A stretch of 64,000 nucleotides of DNA from Cyanoderma ruficeps (taxonomy: Eukaryota > Chordata > Aves > Passeriformes > Timaliidae). Under the pieces are notes generated by a model. It saw nothing but the letters and a program-made list of their open reading frames with translations, ran no database searches and was not told the origin of the DNA. Numbering within the stretch: position 1 is the stretch's first letter; each line of letters begins with the position of its first letter. Both the position numbers and the translations under genes were made by a program. The DNA lies in assembly GCA_008694505.1 (NCBI GenBank), contig VZDJ01000116.1, forward strand, positions 17,783,716-17,847,715. The letters run 5' to 3'. Shown piece by piece: positions 36,616 to 48,960 of this stretch.

Positions 36616-39239
36616 GTGAGTTTCACCCTGCACATTCACATGGTGGCAGATGGAGACTAAAGAGCTCAGCATGGAAAACATAGTTAAAGCTGGGTGGGAA
36701 AAGACTTGGCAAGGGGAGAGGAAAGCTGGCAGTAAATACTTGCAAAGTGCAAAGATAGAGGGAGAGGAGTTGTTCAGGTTGGATAAATGGGCTAGTACTC
36801 AGGAGGGCAGCTTTTTGGAGGGGTTTTGGACAAACTGTGCTAGTGTAGAGTGGTTCTGACTGTTCTATAGAACCTGCTGTTCATGGTCTTCGGTGTTTGA
36901 ATTCAGACTGGACTGATTCCTATAAAAAGTACTGTGCTGAAAAGTGCTAAGGTATCAGTAGAGATAGGTGGCATAGGGTGACTGCTGATATTTTTTCCTG
37001 AGTATTTTGTTTTCAAGCTCATAATTACAGACCTTTTGGTTAAAATGTTGATTTTTTTTTTTCTTTTTAAGTGACTTTGATCTTGCCTTGCTTAAACAGA
37101 TGGGTTCTGTCGGTAATTACATGCCAGTAACACCTGGGTCTCTAATAGCAGTAGTCTAACAGGTGACTTAGGTGGGACTAGGGTAGACCATAGATATCTC
37201 TTGCAAGTTTTGACTTAAGTGAATCTATAGGAAATTACCTGTGGTTTCAAGCCATCCGTAGTATCTGCACTTCTGTCTTTCTGGGCTTCTCCCCTTCCCC
37301 TCTTGGACTAGGGGCTAGTGCAGTGTCTTCCCATCAATTCTAATGTTTTCATCTAAGTGATGGAGAAAGACATGCATCTTTGCTGCACTCTTTCTCCTTT
37401 GTATTTCCTTTGGTTTCTTAGTCTCTGATGAACATCTGTGCCTTCTGCTTTCAAGAGTAAAGATTATCATGAAATCAGCACTTCCCTGTAGTGCCAGGCA
37501 GGGAAAATACCCTGGTCTGTTTCAATTCCTGTTTCATTCTTGATTCAGACATTTTGTGAGGAAAATACTTCTTGCTGTTGTCCTTTCTTGTTCCATTTCG
37601 TGGGTGACTTCTGATTTGCCTAATATATGAATGTTTATGAGTTGCCTAATCCTTTGGGGGGAAGTATTATGTGTCAATTGCTGATGCTTTTTGCTAATAT
37701 GTAGTATGAGATATAGGTACTTATATTGAAAAATGTCAAGTGACTTTATTATTGCTTTAGGAATAATCTTACTTTCGCCGTATAGTAATTATATGGAGGC
37801 AAATTCTGATCTGACTCAGAAGTACTGAGTAGTATTTCTCTGCCTGCAGGTTGGTCACATTGGACCATTGGTTGGTCCCACTAGCCCTGCTGAAAAAAAT
37901 ATAAAATTATACCATGTGATTTGCACAAGTCACACCCAGCCTTGGTGAGCTCAAAAGTACTGGGCAGGATTTCTCACAGGTGCTGGGCTCCTGCATGCAT
38001 CTGCATGCCCAATGTAATTTCTGAGTCCTCAGTGGTTGGGGCTGACCACAAACATTTTGGGTGCACATCAGGTCAAGGAGGCAGCTGGTGGGTAAGCCTT
38101 AATGCTGGGAGGCAGTTGTTGCTTAGATAAGGGAGCTTTACGTTATTCAGGGTGAGATAAACAGAGATATGTTTGAGACAGAGTGGTGAAAGGTTAGCAG
38201 AGGTCTAAGATGAAGCACACAAATGTTTACCTGGGCTTTTAACTGTTCTGAGACAGAGGAAGGCAGGTCAAATTCAGAGCCTCACATCTGTGGTAGTGGT
38301 CTTTGTTGCAAATCTCTCTTACCTGCAGCAGCTGTACACTTACCCTGTTTGAAGCCTGTTTGAAGTAGGAATGGCTGATTTCCAACATTTGCCTCCTAGG
38401 AGGTCAATACATTTTTCTGAGGTCTATGGTTACCACTGGGGGAAACTGCTAGGTAGCCTGTTTCTCTGTAAGTATTTCAGTTAAGGAGGGACAGCCATCA
38501 GCTGTGTTACTGTGGTGATATTATTGGAGGGACAGGGGAAATCTCAGCTTAAAACAGCTGTGTGTCCTAATGCTTTCTTCCTCCATCTTACTAGCTGCTT
38601 TGAGAGGAATTTGGGAAAGGTCTTCCTCTCCTTGTGCAGTTGCTTCTCCTCTCCATGTAGCAGATACAATGGGGCTTGTTCAAAGCATTGACCGTACCAA
38701 AAGGGGTGGTTTGTGCTGGAAAGCAATGTTTACTTACAACCTCTGACTAACTACTAGGTAAATCAGACCCAATGATTACCCTCACTGTGGCTAAAACTGA
38801 TCAGTCAACACATTTTCCAAAACAGTGTGGTGTAGATGAAGCAGAAGAGGAAAATCTTGTTATGTCTCCACCTTCCTTAATACACTGTTTCAGCATGTCT
38901 CATGCATTTGAGCAAAATTGCTCAATGCGCAGTAAGTACAAGAGCATGATATGGAGACTCATCTCCAGCTGGTGCACAGGAATGTAACTTAGGAGCTCAG
39001 CTTTTGCATGCAGTAATGTATCTACATGCATGTTCCCTCCAGGTACCTGTAGGGATAAAGGCTGAGACACAGAAGGCACAAGTGCAGATATAAGTCTTTC
39101 ATAAGACTTCTGAGCACCTGAGATGAAGGACAATTCTGTACATAGATCTAGTCCTTCTGGTGTGATCCTTGCTTCCATTGCTTGGGCCTGGTAGGGCTGG
39201 GACTAAGGTCTGTCCTTCACTGTAAATCTTGTGTAATCA

Positions 39240-39370
39240 AAGAGCAGTCATTTGGCTATTGAGCTTCAGTTCTGAATCTATGAAATGGGACTAATAACAA
39301 TGTCATCTTCTCGAGGCACCACAAGGATAAATATGTTAATGATTATGAGGTGCTGGCTGATGGGAAGCAG
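39240..39370 (+). mobile_element. MIR-like SINE relic
   Basis: The stretch 'gagcttcagttctgaatcta' followed by 'tgaaatgggactaataacaa' and then 'cacaaggataaatatgttaa' follows the MIR core and 3' half (cctcagtttcctcatctgt, aaaatggggataataatag, gtgaggattaaatgagttaa) in order and spacing. It is heavily diverged, as expected for a family active before the main amniote lineages were far apart. Boundaries are approximate. Confidence 0.68.
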
Positions 39371-40674
39371 GCTTGTGTGTAATCATATCCTGCACTGTAC
39401 ACACCAGATCATAAGATATCAAACCTGTGGTTCTTTACAAGGGTCCTGTGAATAACTGGTGCATTAGAAGTTCTCAAGGAACTTGACAGGAACACTCTCT
39501 TGGGGCATGGCAAATTGTTTCAAATCTGCTTTGCATAGGGAGCACTGCAGAAGCCCAGACTGTCAAACTTGCACCCAACTGACAGTAGGATGTTAAAGTC
39601 TGACACAGAGTCTAATCTTTGTCTAAGGACTTTGTGCAGAAGAGGAATGTGCTGTTTATTCATCATGGACCTGCAACCACCAACTGCTTTCCTAGTAGCT
39701 TTCTTCCCTTTCTTTTATCCTAACCCTACCACCCACACACAATAATCTATCAAGGTTTAAAGCAGACAACCTGTTCTGCATTCAGTATCATAAATAGTAT
39801 CAGAAACACTCAAACTTTTGAATATTTATTTGTATAAAATGTAGAGGATCCAGATTGCATATAAATTTCTCAGTCTTTGTATAGTTACAGTTTTCAGTGC
39901 TTATGCAAAAACCTCACATTATTTTGTTGCAGATAGGGTTTGATTCAGTGTTTTGGCTCCAGCAAAGCACATACTTACATGTTAAGCATGCATATTACCA
40001 GTTGTTCACTGTCCCAGAGTCCTAAAAAAAAGTTCCTTTGAGAAAAAGCTGGTTTCTGTCAAAACCTTGCTGGGCAGCTGTAGTATTTTGATTCATTAAT
40101 GTTATTACCATAGACTGTGTAGCCCTTTCTCTCCTAAGGATATGAATAAAAGCACACTTAAAGCTTAAAACTGCATCAGACATCTGTTTCTCAAAATGAC
40201 TGCTGGCTCAGTTCGTAAGCAGCCATTAAATCAGTTTGTAGATATTAACAAAAGAACATGTGAATTATTCTTTGGAAACATGATTAATCATTTTGAACAT
40301 AGGTAACTGAATATTCTCAATTACCACTTGGAAAAATAAGATATGTATGAATAGTGTGCATTTCAGTGGTGCATTATTTGTTTCTTAGGACCCATCAGTT
40401 AAGTAGGTGCTGCTGAGAGACACAGAAAGGCAATGCTCCCAGTCTCCTGAATCGTGCAGATTGACTCTTGTTGGATACAGAGAACTGTTGCCCATAGGGG
40501 ATGTTTAAATGGCAGACTAAATACTGCTGCTGTCAAAGCCTCAGTGGGCTGGAAGCTCCAGATGTCAAAGTTCAGTGACACTTGTGGAGTCTTGCTTCTA
40601 TCACTATTTAATTTCTTGATGTAATAATTTCTGGGGCCGAATCTTTGGTTGTCCCTAGTAATTAGCTCTGTGCT

Positions 40675-40790
40675 CTCCTGTGCAGTAGGTGAGTAGTATC
40701 TCCACGTTACAGATTAGGACAGCAGAGTTAATTTGCCACAGTTGCAGTGAGAGCTAGCATTGGGATAGGGGAATTCTTGACCTTTTCCAC
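40675..40790 (-). mobile_element. MIR-like SINE relic
   Basis: 'gtaggtgagtagtatctcc' then 'acgttacagattagga', 'cagagttaatttgccacagt' and 'gagctagcattgggataggg' mirrors the reverse complement of MIR (gaggtaggtactattatt, ccattttacagatgagg, gaggttaagtaacttgccc, agctagtaagtggcagagc). Many substitutions and a deletion make this weaker than its two neighbours in the same intron. Confidence 0.5.
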
Positions 40791-42204
40791 CCCTCAAGGG
40801 CCCCCTTGATCATGCAGCATTGCTGAAATTGATGTTTTTCTGCCTCTTGGCTGACTCAGACTGTTCTACTGTGAGTTGAGACATGGAGTAGAAACCTAGT
40901 GCTAGCACACTGCATTACTGCATGTGTCGAAGCTAAAATTATCTGTAATTGTTGCATTTCATTGTGCCAGTATTCAGGTATTGCCCACGCACACCCCAGC
41001 GTCTGAACATGAGGTTTGAGTGATAGAAAAGGGTCTCCCAAGTCTGTATTACTTTGATAAGGTTTTTCCATCATGTCTCTGCTGTTTATAACTCCCCCCC
41101 TTCACAACAAGGATCAAGTAGTGTGGCTCATATGCCTGACTCTCATATTTCTGTCTGGGATTTCCCAGATAATTGTGCTGGTCCCTTATGTATGGTGGTC
41201 ATTTGTCCAGGGACCCACAGAGACTTCAAGTCCCATCTGCATTCAGTTTCTAGGCAGAAAGGCAGGTTGAGTCTAGGGAAACCTGAACATATGGTAGCCC
41301 TGTAGCCATGTGCTAATGCCTAAACAGTTTCCAGCTGTGCAGGGAAATGAAGGCAGGTTCCTGGCAAAGAGAGTAGGGAACAACCCTCCGGCAGGTGGGG
41401 CTGGCAGGACTGTCCTGACAGTGACTTGCTGGAGCTCTGCACTCTGAGCATCTCAGGTGGTTGCCCTTCCCTCGTGAGAAGAGGAAGGAGTTGTGTCACT
41501 CCAGAATTCCTCCTGGGATAACCCCAGACTGTCACATGGTGTGCCTGGTTTGGAGCACATGAGTAATAGTGGCACTGCTTCCAGGGCTGGAGTCAACTGC
41601 TCTGGCAGTTCCTCTGACTTGGTAAACAGGGCATACGGATATCTCCTGTCAGGGAGCAGCAGTGGGTTAATGCACATTAACAAGCTCCATCTGAGCAGCA
41701 TTTCTGAGGAAGCTCTGACGGTAATACCAAAATGTAGGATTTGCTTGGAGGCGAGTCTGCACTTTGCTTTTCCCAGTTGCACTGGGTTTTCCTTCTGCTT
41801 TACTTGGGCGGAGGGGAGCAGTTGTCTTTGTAGCTGGTTTCCTGTCTTCAGTTCTTGGAGGCAAACTTTACATAAAGAGGAGCATTTCAGCATTCTCTGA
41901 AGCTGTCTGGTTCTGGCTAGGCTTTCTGATTCTGCAACCACTAAGCAGTAAGTTTCCAATCCAGTCCTGCTTATTTAGGCATGCTCTCTCATCGGGTCGC
42001 CATTCAGTGGTGTCCTGGCTGAGTCAGGAATGCTGAATGGAAGGAGGCAATATTCTTTAGGGAGTGTCTCTCAGCGTGAGGCTGAGTGACAACATTACAA
42101 ACTAGAAAAGTAAATGTCTGGCAAACCAGTGTCAGTAGAAGTGCAAAGCAGTCACCATGCTAATAAATTTGCACTCCTGTATAGCTTTCCCCATCTAAGA
42201 ATCC

Positions 42205-42365
42205 AAAAGTGCTTTGCAAACATTGACTTAATCCTTGCAACGTCCCTACGTGGAAAAATGTCTCGGTTTTACAGACAGGGAACCTGAAGCATAAAAGAGT
42301 TGTTTGACTTCGCTCATGAGTCTGCAGGGTGCCAGTGGCACAGCCTAAATCTCGCAATTCCACTT
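42205..42365 (-). mobile_element. MIR-like SINE relic
   Basis: 'tgctttgcaaacattgactt' plus 'aatccttgcaacgtccctac', 'ttttacagacagggaacctg', 'aagcataaaagagttgtttg' and 'ccagtggcacagcctaaatc' follow the reverse complement of MIR across most of its length, including the region derived from the core and part of the tRNA-related half. It is the best preserved of the MIR-like copies in this window. Confidence 0.72.
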
Positions 42366-42832
42366 CAGCTGCAGGTCTTGGAACAGTCTGGCCCCTGCAA
42401 GCTCTGACAGTGGTTATTATGCAGCTTTCCAAAGGGATATGTGAGTGGCAAGAAGATTGTTGCTACTGGCATTGTCCTAGCAGCCCTTCCCTGCCAGGAA
42501 ACGCACACAGAACATTGTCACCATCCTGTTTAACCAGGCTGGGGAGCACCCAAGTCTGAGCACTTGAGGTAGCCTTGTCTCAGTGTGACCACAGCAGAAG
42601 CCATGTAACCATGTCCTCCCCAGTTCTGCACTTGCCTTTGTGCGTTCCTGACGGGTGCTGTAACTCTGTGTGCCAAGGTGCTGAGGGCTCTTTCCCACAG
42701 CTGCTGGTTTGCCCTTCAGAGAAAACTGTGGGAAAGAGACTGGAAGATTGTTGGCACTTAAGTGATCTTTGACCATATCTTCATGAGGGAGGGAGGAGGT
42801 CTGAAATAGCCACGGTTGGAAAGGGAAGAAGT

Positions 42833-42859
42833 GGGAGTGGAAGGAGGGGGCGGGAGGGG
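42833..42859 (+). repeat. G-rich run, possible G-quadruplex
   Basis: G runs at 42833-42835, 42846-42850, 42852-42854 and 42856-42859 with loops of 10, 1 and 1 bases would permit a quadruplex on the + strand. It sits in a longer purine-rich stretch (about 42785-42870). Confidence 0.45.
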
Positions 42860-44408
42860 AAGAAAGGAAAAGTGGCCCGACCTTTCTCTCCCAGCTGTGC
42901 AAGTCTGCACTGATGGTTTGCATTTGGTAACTCACAGTACTGAGTTTTATATGGAGGGAGCAAGGAGCAATGACAGAAACTAACTTCAGAGTGAGGCAGT
43001 GGGCACCCACCCCTGGAAAGAGCCCCTGCCATGGCCAGTTTCCCACAGCATGTCCTTTGTGATTTTGATACCTGGGAGGGTGGCTTGGAAATGCAGCAAA
43101 ATTATGCTCCATATCAGCAACAGAGCTTGGAAGGGAACTGAGACTTCCTTCCTTGACAGATCCATGAGATCAAGCGCTCTGATCATAAAGCGAAGTGCAA
43201 ATGCAAGAACAAATAAACCTTTCTTAATCCGATCAACCTGGTTATTCTTGAATCCCATAAAATAACTGCCAGTGGTTGCTTGAGAAGGAGTTGCTATAAA
43301 CATGACTTATAAGGAGGGGACATCCAAAATTTGTGCAACCCAGTGATTGCATTGGCGATTTTCCAGGATCCCCACGGGCTGCTGCTAATTGGCATCAAAT
43401 TAAGCAGGTTGCAGCTACCCTCATCTTTAATACAAAGAGAGGGCCCCCGGGAGGCTGCAGGTTCCAGCGTGTGGCCTTCTCACATCAAGAAGGAGCACAC
43501 TGGGGCGTCAAGTCTCCTCAGGCCCTTTCCCCTTGTTGACAGATCTGGGGAAGCTGCAGGCCACACTGGACACCTTTACAAAGGCTTGACCACCCTCTCT
43601 TTCTCAGAAAAAGAGAAAAAAAAAATCAAATATGGCTTTGGTTAAGTTCACGTTAATCAGCATTCATGAGACTTAACAAAAAAACAACAAACATAATTTT
43701 CTCCCTCTCTCCTCCACCCAGAAGCAGACTACTGGTAGAAACTGAAGCTGGAAAAAATAGTTGAAAGTCAGCTAAAGTCACCTTGGTAACTGCAGCAATA
43801 CACTTGCCCAGAACAGGAGACATCAAACCCAACTACAAACAGCTTTAAAGAAACAAAAAGAATGTAATCATCTAAAGAATTAATCTGACAACTGCCCACG
43901 TTTACACCTCCCACAAGCTCCCAATCAGAGGGAAATGCGCTTTAATCTCCTCCAACTCCCCTCCAGTTTCACAAAGCACTAGATGTGCAGTCTTTAAACT
44001 GGGGCATTTCCGGCATGCTGCTTCCATTTAAATCTGCTGCCTTTCCTAATGCAGCAGCCCTGGCTTATGCAGAGTTGTTTTTTCTGGACACTGAGAAACA
44101 TGAATTTTTCTGTGGGGGTTGGACAAAGTATTAAATCTGGAATAGACAAAGTTTGCAACATTTTTCATGATAGTCAGCTAGATCTTAGTCATAACAAGTA
44201 AAACTCCACTGATTCTTGCTGCTGATTTATTTGGTGATGGGGTGGAGGAAGCAAGGACTTACGGGTAACTGATAGTCGTAAAACCACGGATGTTAGTGTT
44301 AGAAAGCAAACTTTTTCTGTATTTGTTTTCTGAGTCTGAAAACTGCAAGCGGTGGATGGCAATGTGTGTTAGGACATGAGCTTCTTACTAATAACAACCT
44401 AGAGGTCC

Positions 44409-44452
44409 TGCTGACCCTTCATCTGGGCTATCATCCTTTGGAAGGGTCAGCA
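44409..44452. repeat. Inverted repeat, 12-bp arms, 20-nt spacer
   Basis: tgctgacccttc at 44409-44420 pairs exactly with gaagggtcagca at 44441-44452. An RNA copy would form a stem-loop with a 20-base loop. The stem is too short for a typical pre-miRNA and does not extend beyond the perfect arms. Confidence 0.8.
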
Positions 44453-44799
44453 CAAGGATTTCCAATCCCAAAGAGAGAATTTTAGTGGGTTTTTCTTAGT
44501 CCCCAGGTCCTGCAACATTTTCCTGAGTCTGAAAGTGATGGCACTGTGGCCGCCTGATGTGTTATGTGCAGTCCACAATATACAATTCTTGTTTAGAAAG
44601 GTCTACCTTAGACAGAAGGTTATTTGATTTCTGCTATTGGAGTTTCATCCTTAATTTTAAATGCATGAAATTGTGTGAGCTCCTCTGAAGGGAAAGAAGA
44701 GACACAGAGTATGAGTACTTTGGAAAAATTTTGTCGAGGATTAATGCTTTCATGTCATTCAAAATATTAACTACCATTTTGCTTCACCTTTTTGACAGA

Positions 44800-45040
44800 A
44801 GAGCTGGTTACTTATTAATGTGAAGTCATAATTATTGACAGCCGTAAAGTCATGACAGTTCCGTTTGATAGTTATACATTAGTCAACATCTTCTCTTGAG
44901 CATGTAATGACAAACAGCTTTTGCTGGTTTTAATAAGACTCAGAAAGCTTTGCCCCTTGCTTCCAGAGTATTGTCGTCATTCCTATTATTGCATTAACAA
45001 CCGGAGGCAGTTTCCCCTCCAGACTGCAGCCCCATTGTGC
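44800..45040. promoter_or_regulatory. Candidate conserved intronic enhancer
   Basis: A repeat-free, AT-rich block carries TAATTATTGACAG and TCATGACAG within about 40 bases (near 44828-44861), further TAATGACA and ATTAAC motifs, and several CpGs that would usually be lost from neutral intron. TGACAG with TAAT cores is the pattern of TALE (MEIS/PBX/TGIF) and homeodomain sites. This is a motif-based guess; conservation could not be checked. Confidence 0.3.
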
Positions 45041-47238
45041 TCGCAGCTGTACTAACTAGGATGGTGGAAACCTAAAAACCCACCTTCAGCTCAGAGAGAT
45101 TTGGAGCCCAGGGGTGTGGGGAGCTGTCCTGCAGCTTTCTGTCCTGCTGAAGCACAAACCTTACACTATGGATTGCCTGTGAGGATGTTCTGGGATGTCC
45201 CAATGCCTCGCACACTTAGGCAGTCCAGATGAGCAGGGCACAGGTTCTTGTCTATAACAGTAACATTGCTGTAAAACTCCTGATCCACTCCACAGTGCCT
45301 AAACTCTGGAACTGCATTTAGGAAGTTTATGGCTTGCTTGAAAATCATGCGTTGCTAATAGCTGAGCCTTTTGGTAGGGGCTGATAAATGAATGATTGGA
45401 AGCTGTAGACCACAGGCTGACTTTCCCACAGCTCACTGTGTATATAAGATCTGATAAGGAAGTTGAGACAAAGCTTAGCTTAAGGTCAACTGATCATTAA
45501 TCAACTGTAACTGCACTTCTCAGGTAATCAGCCTGAAAAATGCTGGTCTGCTCCACTCTTTGAAGACCCCACCTAGAAAGAGCTATAAAATGTTTGCTGA
45601 AGTAGATTAAACACAGCTTTAAATGCCACACATAGACTACAAAGCATGTTGTGTCTTTGCTTCAGGGTTAACCCACTAAACTGAGCTGCTGACTGTCAGT
45701 CCATCAGCCCAACCTGTGCATAAGCTGTATCGTGACCTACAATGTCCCTGCTGGATCCATTACTTCTTGGTGTGTTGCTAAAGAAGAAAATGGGACATGG
45801 TTTACAGTTTTTATCTTGCAGAGAGCTGAGCTGCTCTGGTATTTTTTTCTGCATGTCTCTGACCTGGCCATGCAGTGTATTTACAGGGTGGACCATGAGA
45901 TATCAGAGTTTAGCTGTTTCAGAGTGGGCAGCTCAGCAGCATGGGTGAAGGGCTCACCTGGGACTAGGTAACCCAGCAGAAGCAACAGGCTGATCTGCAC
46001 TGGAATTCATACTGACTACTATGTGTGTGGTCGATGGGAGTAATTTTGGGATAGCCCTCAAAGGTAAAATCAAGTAAAGGTGTCATCTAGGTCAACTCAT
46101 GAGGGTGAAGCTGATTCTTTACAATCATTTCCAGATGTACATTAAAGACAGTTCAGATTGGATGGAGGAAGGATCCAGGCTTGTTTTAACAGTGTTCTCA
46201 AATGGAGCCACAGCTTGATAGCCTTGTTTGGCTTTTGGTTCTTGTGGCACAATGGAGCCACATTGCAGTGTGGAATCTCAGTGCCCTCCTGCTTTCCCCA
46301 TCTCTCTCCTCTGGCGATTCTGTACTGTAGAAACTATCTTAACAAAGTCTTACCTCTATTAAAGTCTTGTGGAATGCAGGTGGCAAAAATATAAATCACT
46401 TATCAGACATTTCTCATCAGTCCATGTCATCTATTAAAGTCATAACCCATCCTGTCCTTTTATTCTTTGTTCCAGACTGTCAAGTAAGGGACCATGCTGG
46501 TGCTCTTTGAACATATAAAGTGTTTATGGTCAAGTATTTTGAGATAGATCGTTTTATTATCTAGAGGATTTGGTCTGGCAAAGTTCCTAATGATGTAACA
46601 ACATAACCTTGTTGTAGCTTCAGAATATGCTGGTCTTGCAGAAATGAAGGAATAAGAAAGCAAAGCTACGATTGTCGTAAAGCACCCCGACTTACAAGGG
46701 AAAAGAATCTGTGAATCTCCTACTTGTCGCATGGAGAGTCTGTCTTTTGACTGTTGCGCTTGATGCTGGTGGAACCAGGAGATTCTCAAAGCCTTTCGGT
46801 TGAACTGTGCAAAAAAGGCACAAAGGGCTAGACAAGACTTTCCTGCAGGCCAGTGCCTGAAAAATCCTGAAAATAAAGCAAAAGCAGAAGGGAGGATACA
46901 CCTGTAATTCTTCCAAACTATTTTATAGTGTTTATAATTTTGGAGTTTTGGAGACTCTAGTTTTGCTGCAGTTCTTTCCAGAAATTTATTTTCTTTTTAT
47001 ACTGGGAAGGGATGCACCATGTATATGCATCAATTCAGATCCTAGGTTGTCAAATCAAGGTGAAGAGCTGCGTGCTGGGACTGGTAGTCTGAGCGAGGCT
47101 GTATCTCTGCAGGAGTGGTGAAAATTCAGATGTGTCTTTGTCTTCATAACATTTTTTTCCGATATCCTTCAATATTTGCAATCAAAATAGCACACACAAC
47201 TGGGACCCTGAAAATGTGGGTTTTGTCTGTTCTCTTAG

Positions 47239-47373
47239 AAGCCGTAAGGACAGTTTGGAAAGCGAGAGCTCAGCAGCCATCATTCCTCATGAGCTGATCC
47301 GCACGAGACAGCTGGAGAGCGTGCACCTGAAATTTAACCAGGAGTCCGGAGCGCTCATCCCCCTCTGTCTAAG
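47239..47373 (+). CDS. SUFU: SUFU exon 9 (residues 341-386)
   Basis: A 135-bp exon. Its first base completes codon 341 (CCA, Pro) and its last two bases (AG) begin codon 386 (Arg), before GTGAGT. The acceptor is TCTTAG. The protein reads SRKDSLESESSAAIIPHELI, then TRQLESVHLKFNQESGALIP and LCL. Ser342 (47240-47242) and Ser346 (47252-47254), the GSK3-beta and PKA sites whose phosphorylation stabilises SUFU, are both present. Glu376 and Leu380, recalled as GLI-contacting residues, are also there. Relative to human as recalled, residue 350 is Glu rather than Asp and 353 is Ala rather than Thr, both at the end of the disordered loop. Confidence 0.98.
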
Positions 47374-48821
47374 GTGAGTGAAGCCATCCTCCTCCACTGC
47401 CTGTGCTAACATGCTGCTTTTGGCTTGTGGCATTGTTTCACCCTACAGACATGAATGCAATGGGTCTGTAAAGGCCAGAGCTTAGACATTTTGCCAAAAC
47501 ACATTAGAAACAGATGATTCTTTGCATGATTCTGCACTCATCATGTTAAGATTGTTTCCCATTCTTTTTACGTCCTCCAGTGTCTTTTGAGTGCTGAGGC
47601 AGGACAGGGTTATTATAGGGGTTTTTTTATTAGTCTAGTGCTAGCAACCCTGTGATAAAAAAGGGATGTCCTAACATACTCTGTCAAAGAAATCCCTTAA
47701 GTTATTCATTCTAACTTATGGACTCAGATAAGCGATTGTGCAAAACCTGTTTGCAATCAGTTTATGCATACACGTGTGGGTTTTAGACAAATTATGACTG
47801 AAGGAGCAACACATTGTGTGCATACTCTACACATTGTCTTTTGAAGGTTCAGTCTGTGCATATCACTGCCTTCTAGTTTTCCATAATTTTAGCCAGCATT
47901 ATTTTTAAAAATCCCTGTGCAAATGTTCTAGTCCTTAAGATAAAGATGAACTGTTGTGTCAAGACAAATAACTGTAGGTGATTGACTTTAGCTTAATGAG
48001 TTGCATGTTGGTAGTATCAGAGCTAGCAGCAGCAGGTGCACACTTGCCTGGGCCTGTTGAGAAACCAATGGGAAAGTTAGCACAAGCATATTTTATTTTA
48101 CATCACAAATGTGTGAACAGTCTGTCCTGATCAGTTACCTCAGCTCATCTGACCAGCAGTAACTCATCAAGCAACTATGACTCTGGTAGGCACTAAATAT
48201 ATTACCTGAAGTTTTCCCTCTTGCATATTAGAAGCCATGCATGGGTGTCACTGATGCTATGAAACAAAATACCAGAGCCATGATTTTCCCTTGCATTGAA
48301 TGAAAATAGGGAAGTAATACTGTAGATGGTCATGTACGGGTGTTTTCTAGGCATTTGCTTAAGTAATACATGTGACATTTGTGAAGTACCAGGGCAATTG
48401 ATTACAAGGTCTTGTCACAGCAGTGAGCCTTCTTAGAAATGCATCTTCACATTCCCACACAATGTGGAGTCTAGATTCTCTTTTCTAGTTTCCATCTTGC
48501 TGAAAAACTGGCAGTCCCCTGCCTTTACATACATCAGCACCTCATCATGGGGATAGGCATAAAGTGGGATTTAGATGTATTCTAGCTCTGTAACAAGGTT
48601 CTGAGATTAAGGGGGAAGATGAGGCGTAGCTCCCTGCCTCAAAAGGAGGCTTATCACCTGTTTTTTAGAGCAAATCATTCTATATTCCTGCAAAATAAAT
48701 ATTTGCTGCCTTCAAAATAGTTTCCCATGCTGATGGCAGAAACAGTAGTGATGTATCTCCATTGTTGTGTTGAATGCTGTGCTTGCCCTCTCAACTCATG
48801 CACATGTGTTTAATTCCCCAG
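47374..48821 (+). other. SUFU: SUFU intron 9
   Basis: 1.4 kb from GTGAGT to CCCCAG (48816-48821). I see no repeat, coding signal or RNA gene in it. Confidence 0.85.
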
Positions 48822-48960
48822 GGGAAGGCTGTTACATGGACGGCACTTTACCTATAAAAGTATTACAGGAGATACAGCAATCACATTTGTATCAACAGGA
48901 GTAGAAGGAGCCTTTGCTACAGAGGAGCACCCCTATGCAGCCCACGGACCTTGGTTACAA
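48822..48960 (+). CDS. SUFU: SUFU exon 10 (residues 386-432)
   Basis: A 139-bp exon. Its first G completes codon 386 (AGG, Arg) and it ends on a full codon, Gln432, before GTGAGA. The protein reads GRLLHGRHFTYKSITGDTAI, then TFVSTGVEGAFATEEHPYAA and HGPWLQ, a core piece of the C-terminal lobe. The one difference from human as recalled is Thr404 for Met. The exon is otherwise unchanged, in keeping with strong selection on this lobe. Confidence 0.98.

Larger units (their letters stand above)
36616..47238 (+). other. SUFU: SUFU intron 8
   Basis: 10.6 kb from GTGAGT to TCTTAG (47233-47238). It holds three MIR-like SINE relics (about 39240-39370, 40675-40790, 42205-42365), a hairpin at 44409-44452, a G-rich run at 42833-42859 and two repeat-free AT-rich blocks (43840-44080 and 44800-45040) that look like conserved noncoding candidates. 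The longest open frame (211 codons, antisense, 42477-43112) shows no recognisable protein. Confidence 0.82.

Noticed and set aside
42477..43112. Longest open frame (211 codons, minus strand) as a gene
   Set aside because: It overlies a purine-rich, stop-poor region, has low-complexity Ser/Pro/Phe composition, no recognisable domain and no matching splice or promoter context.
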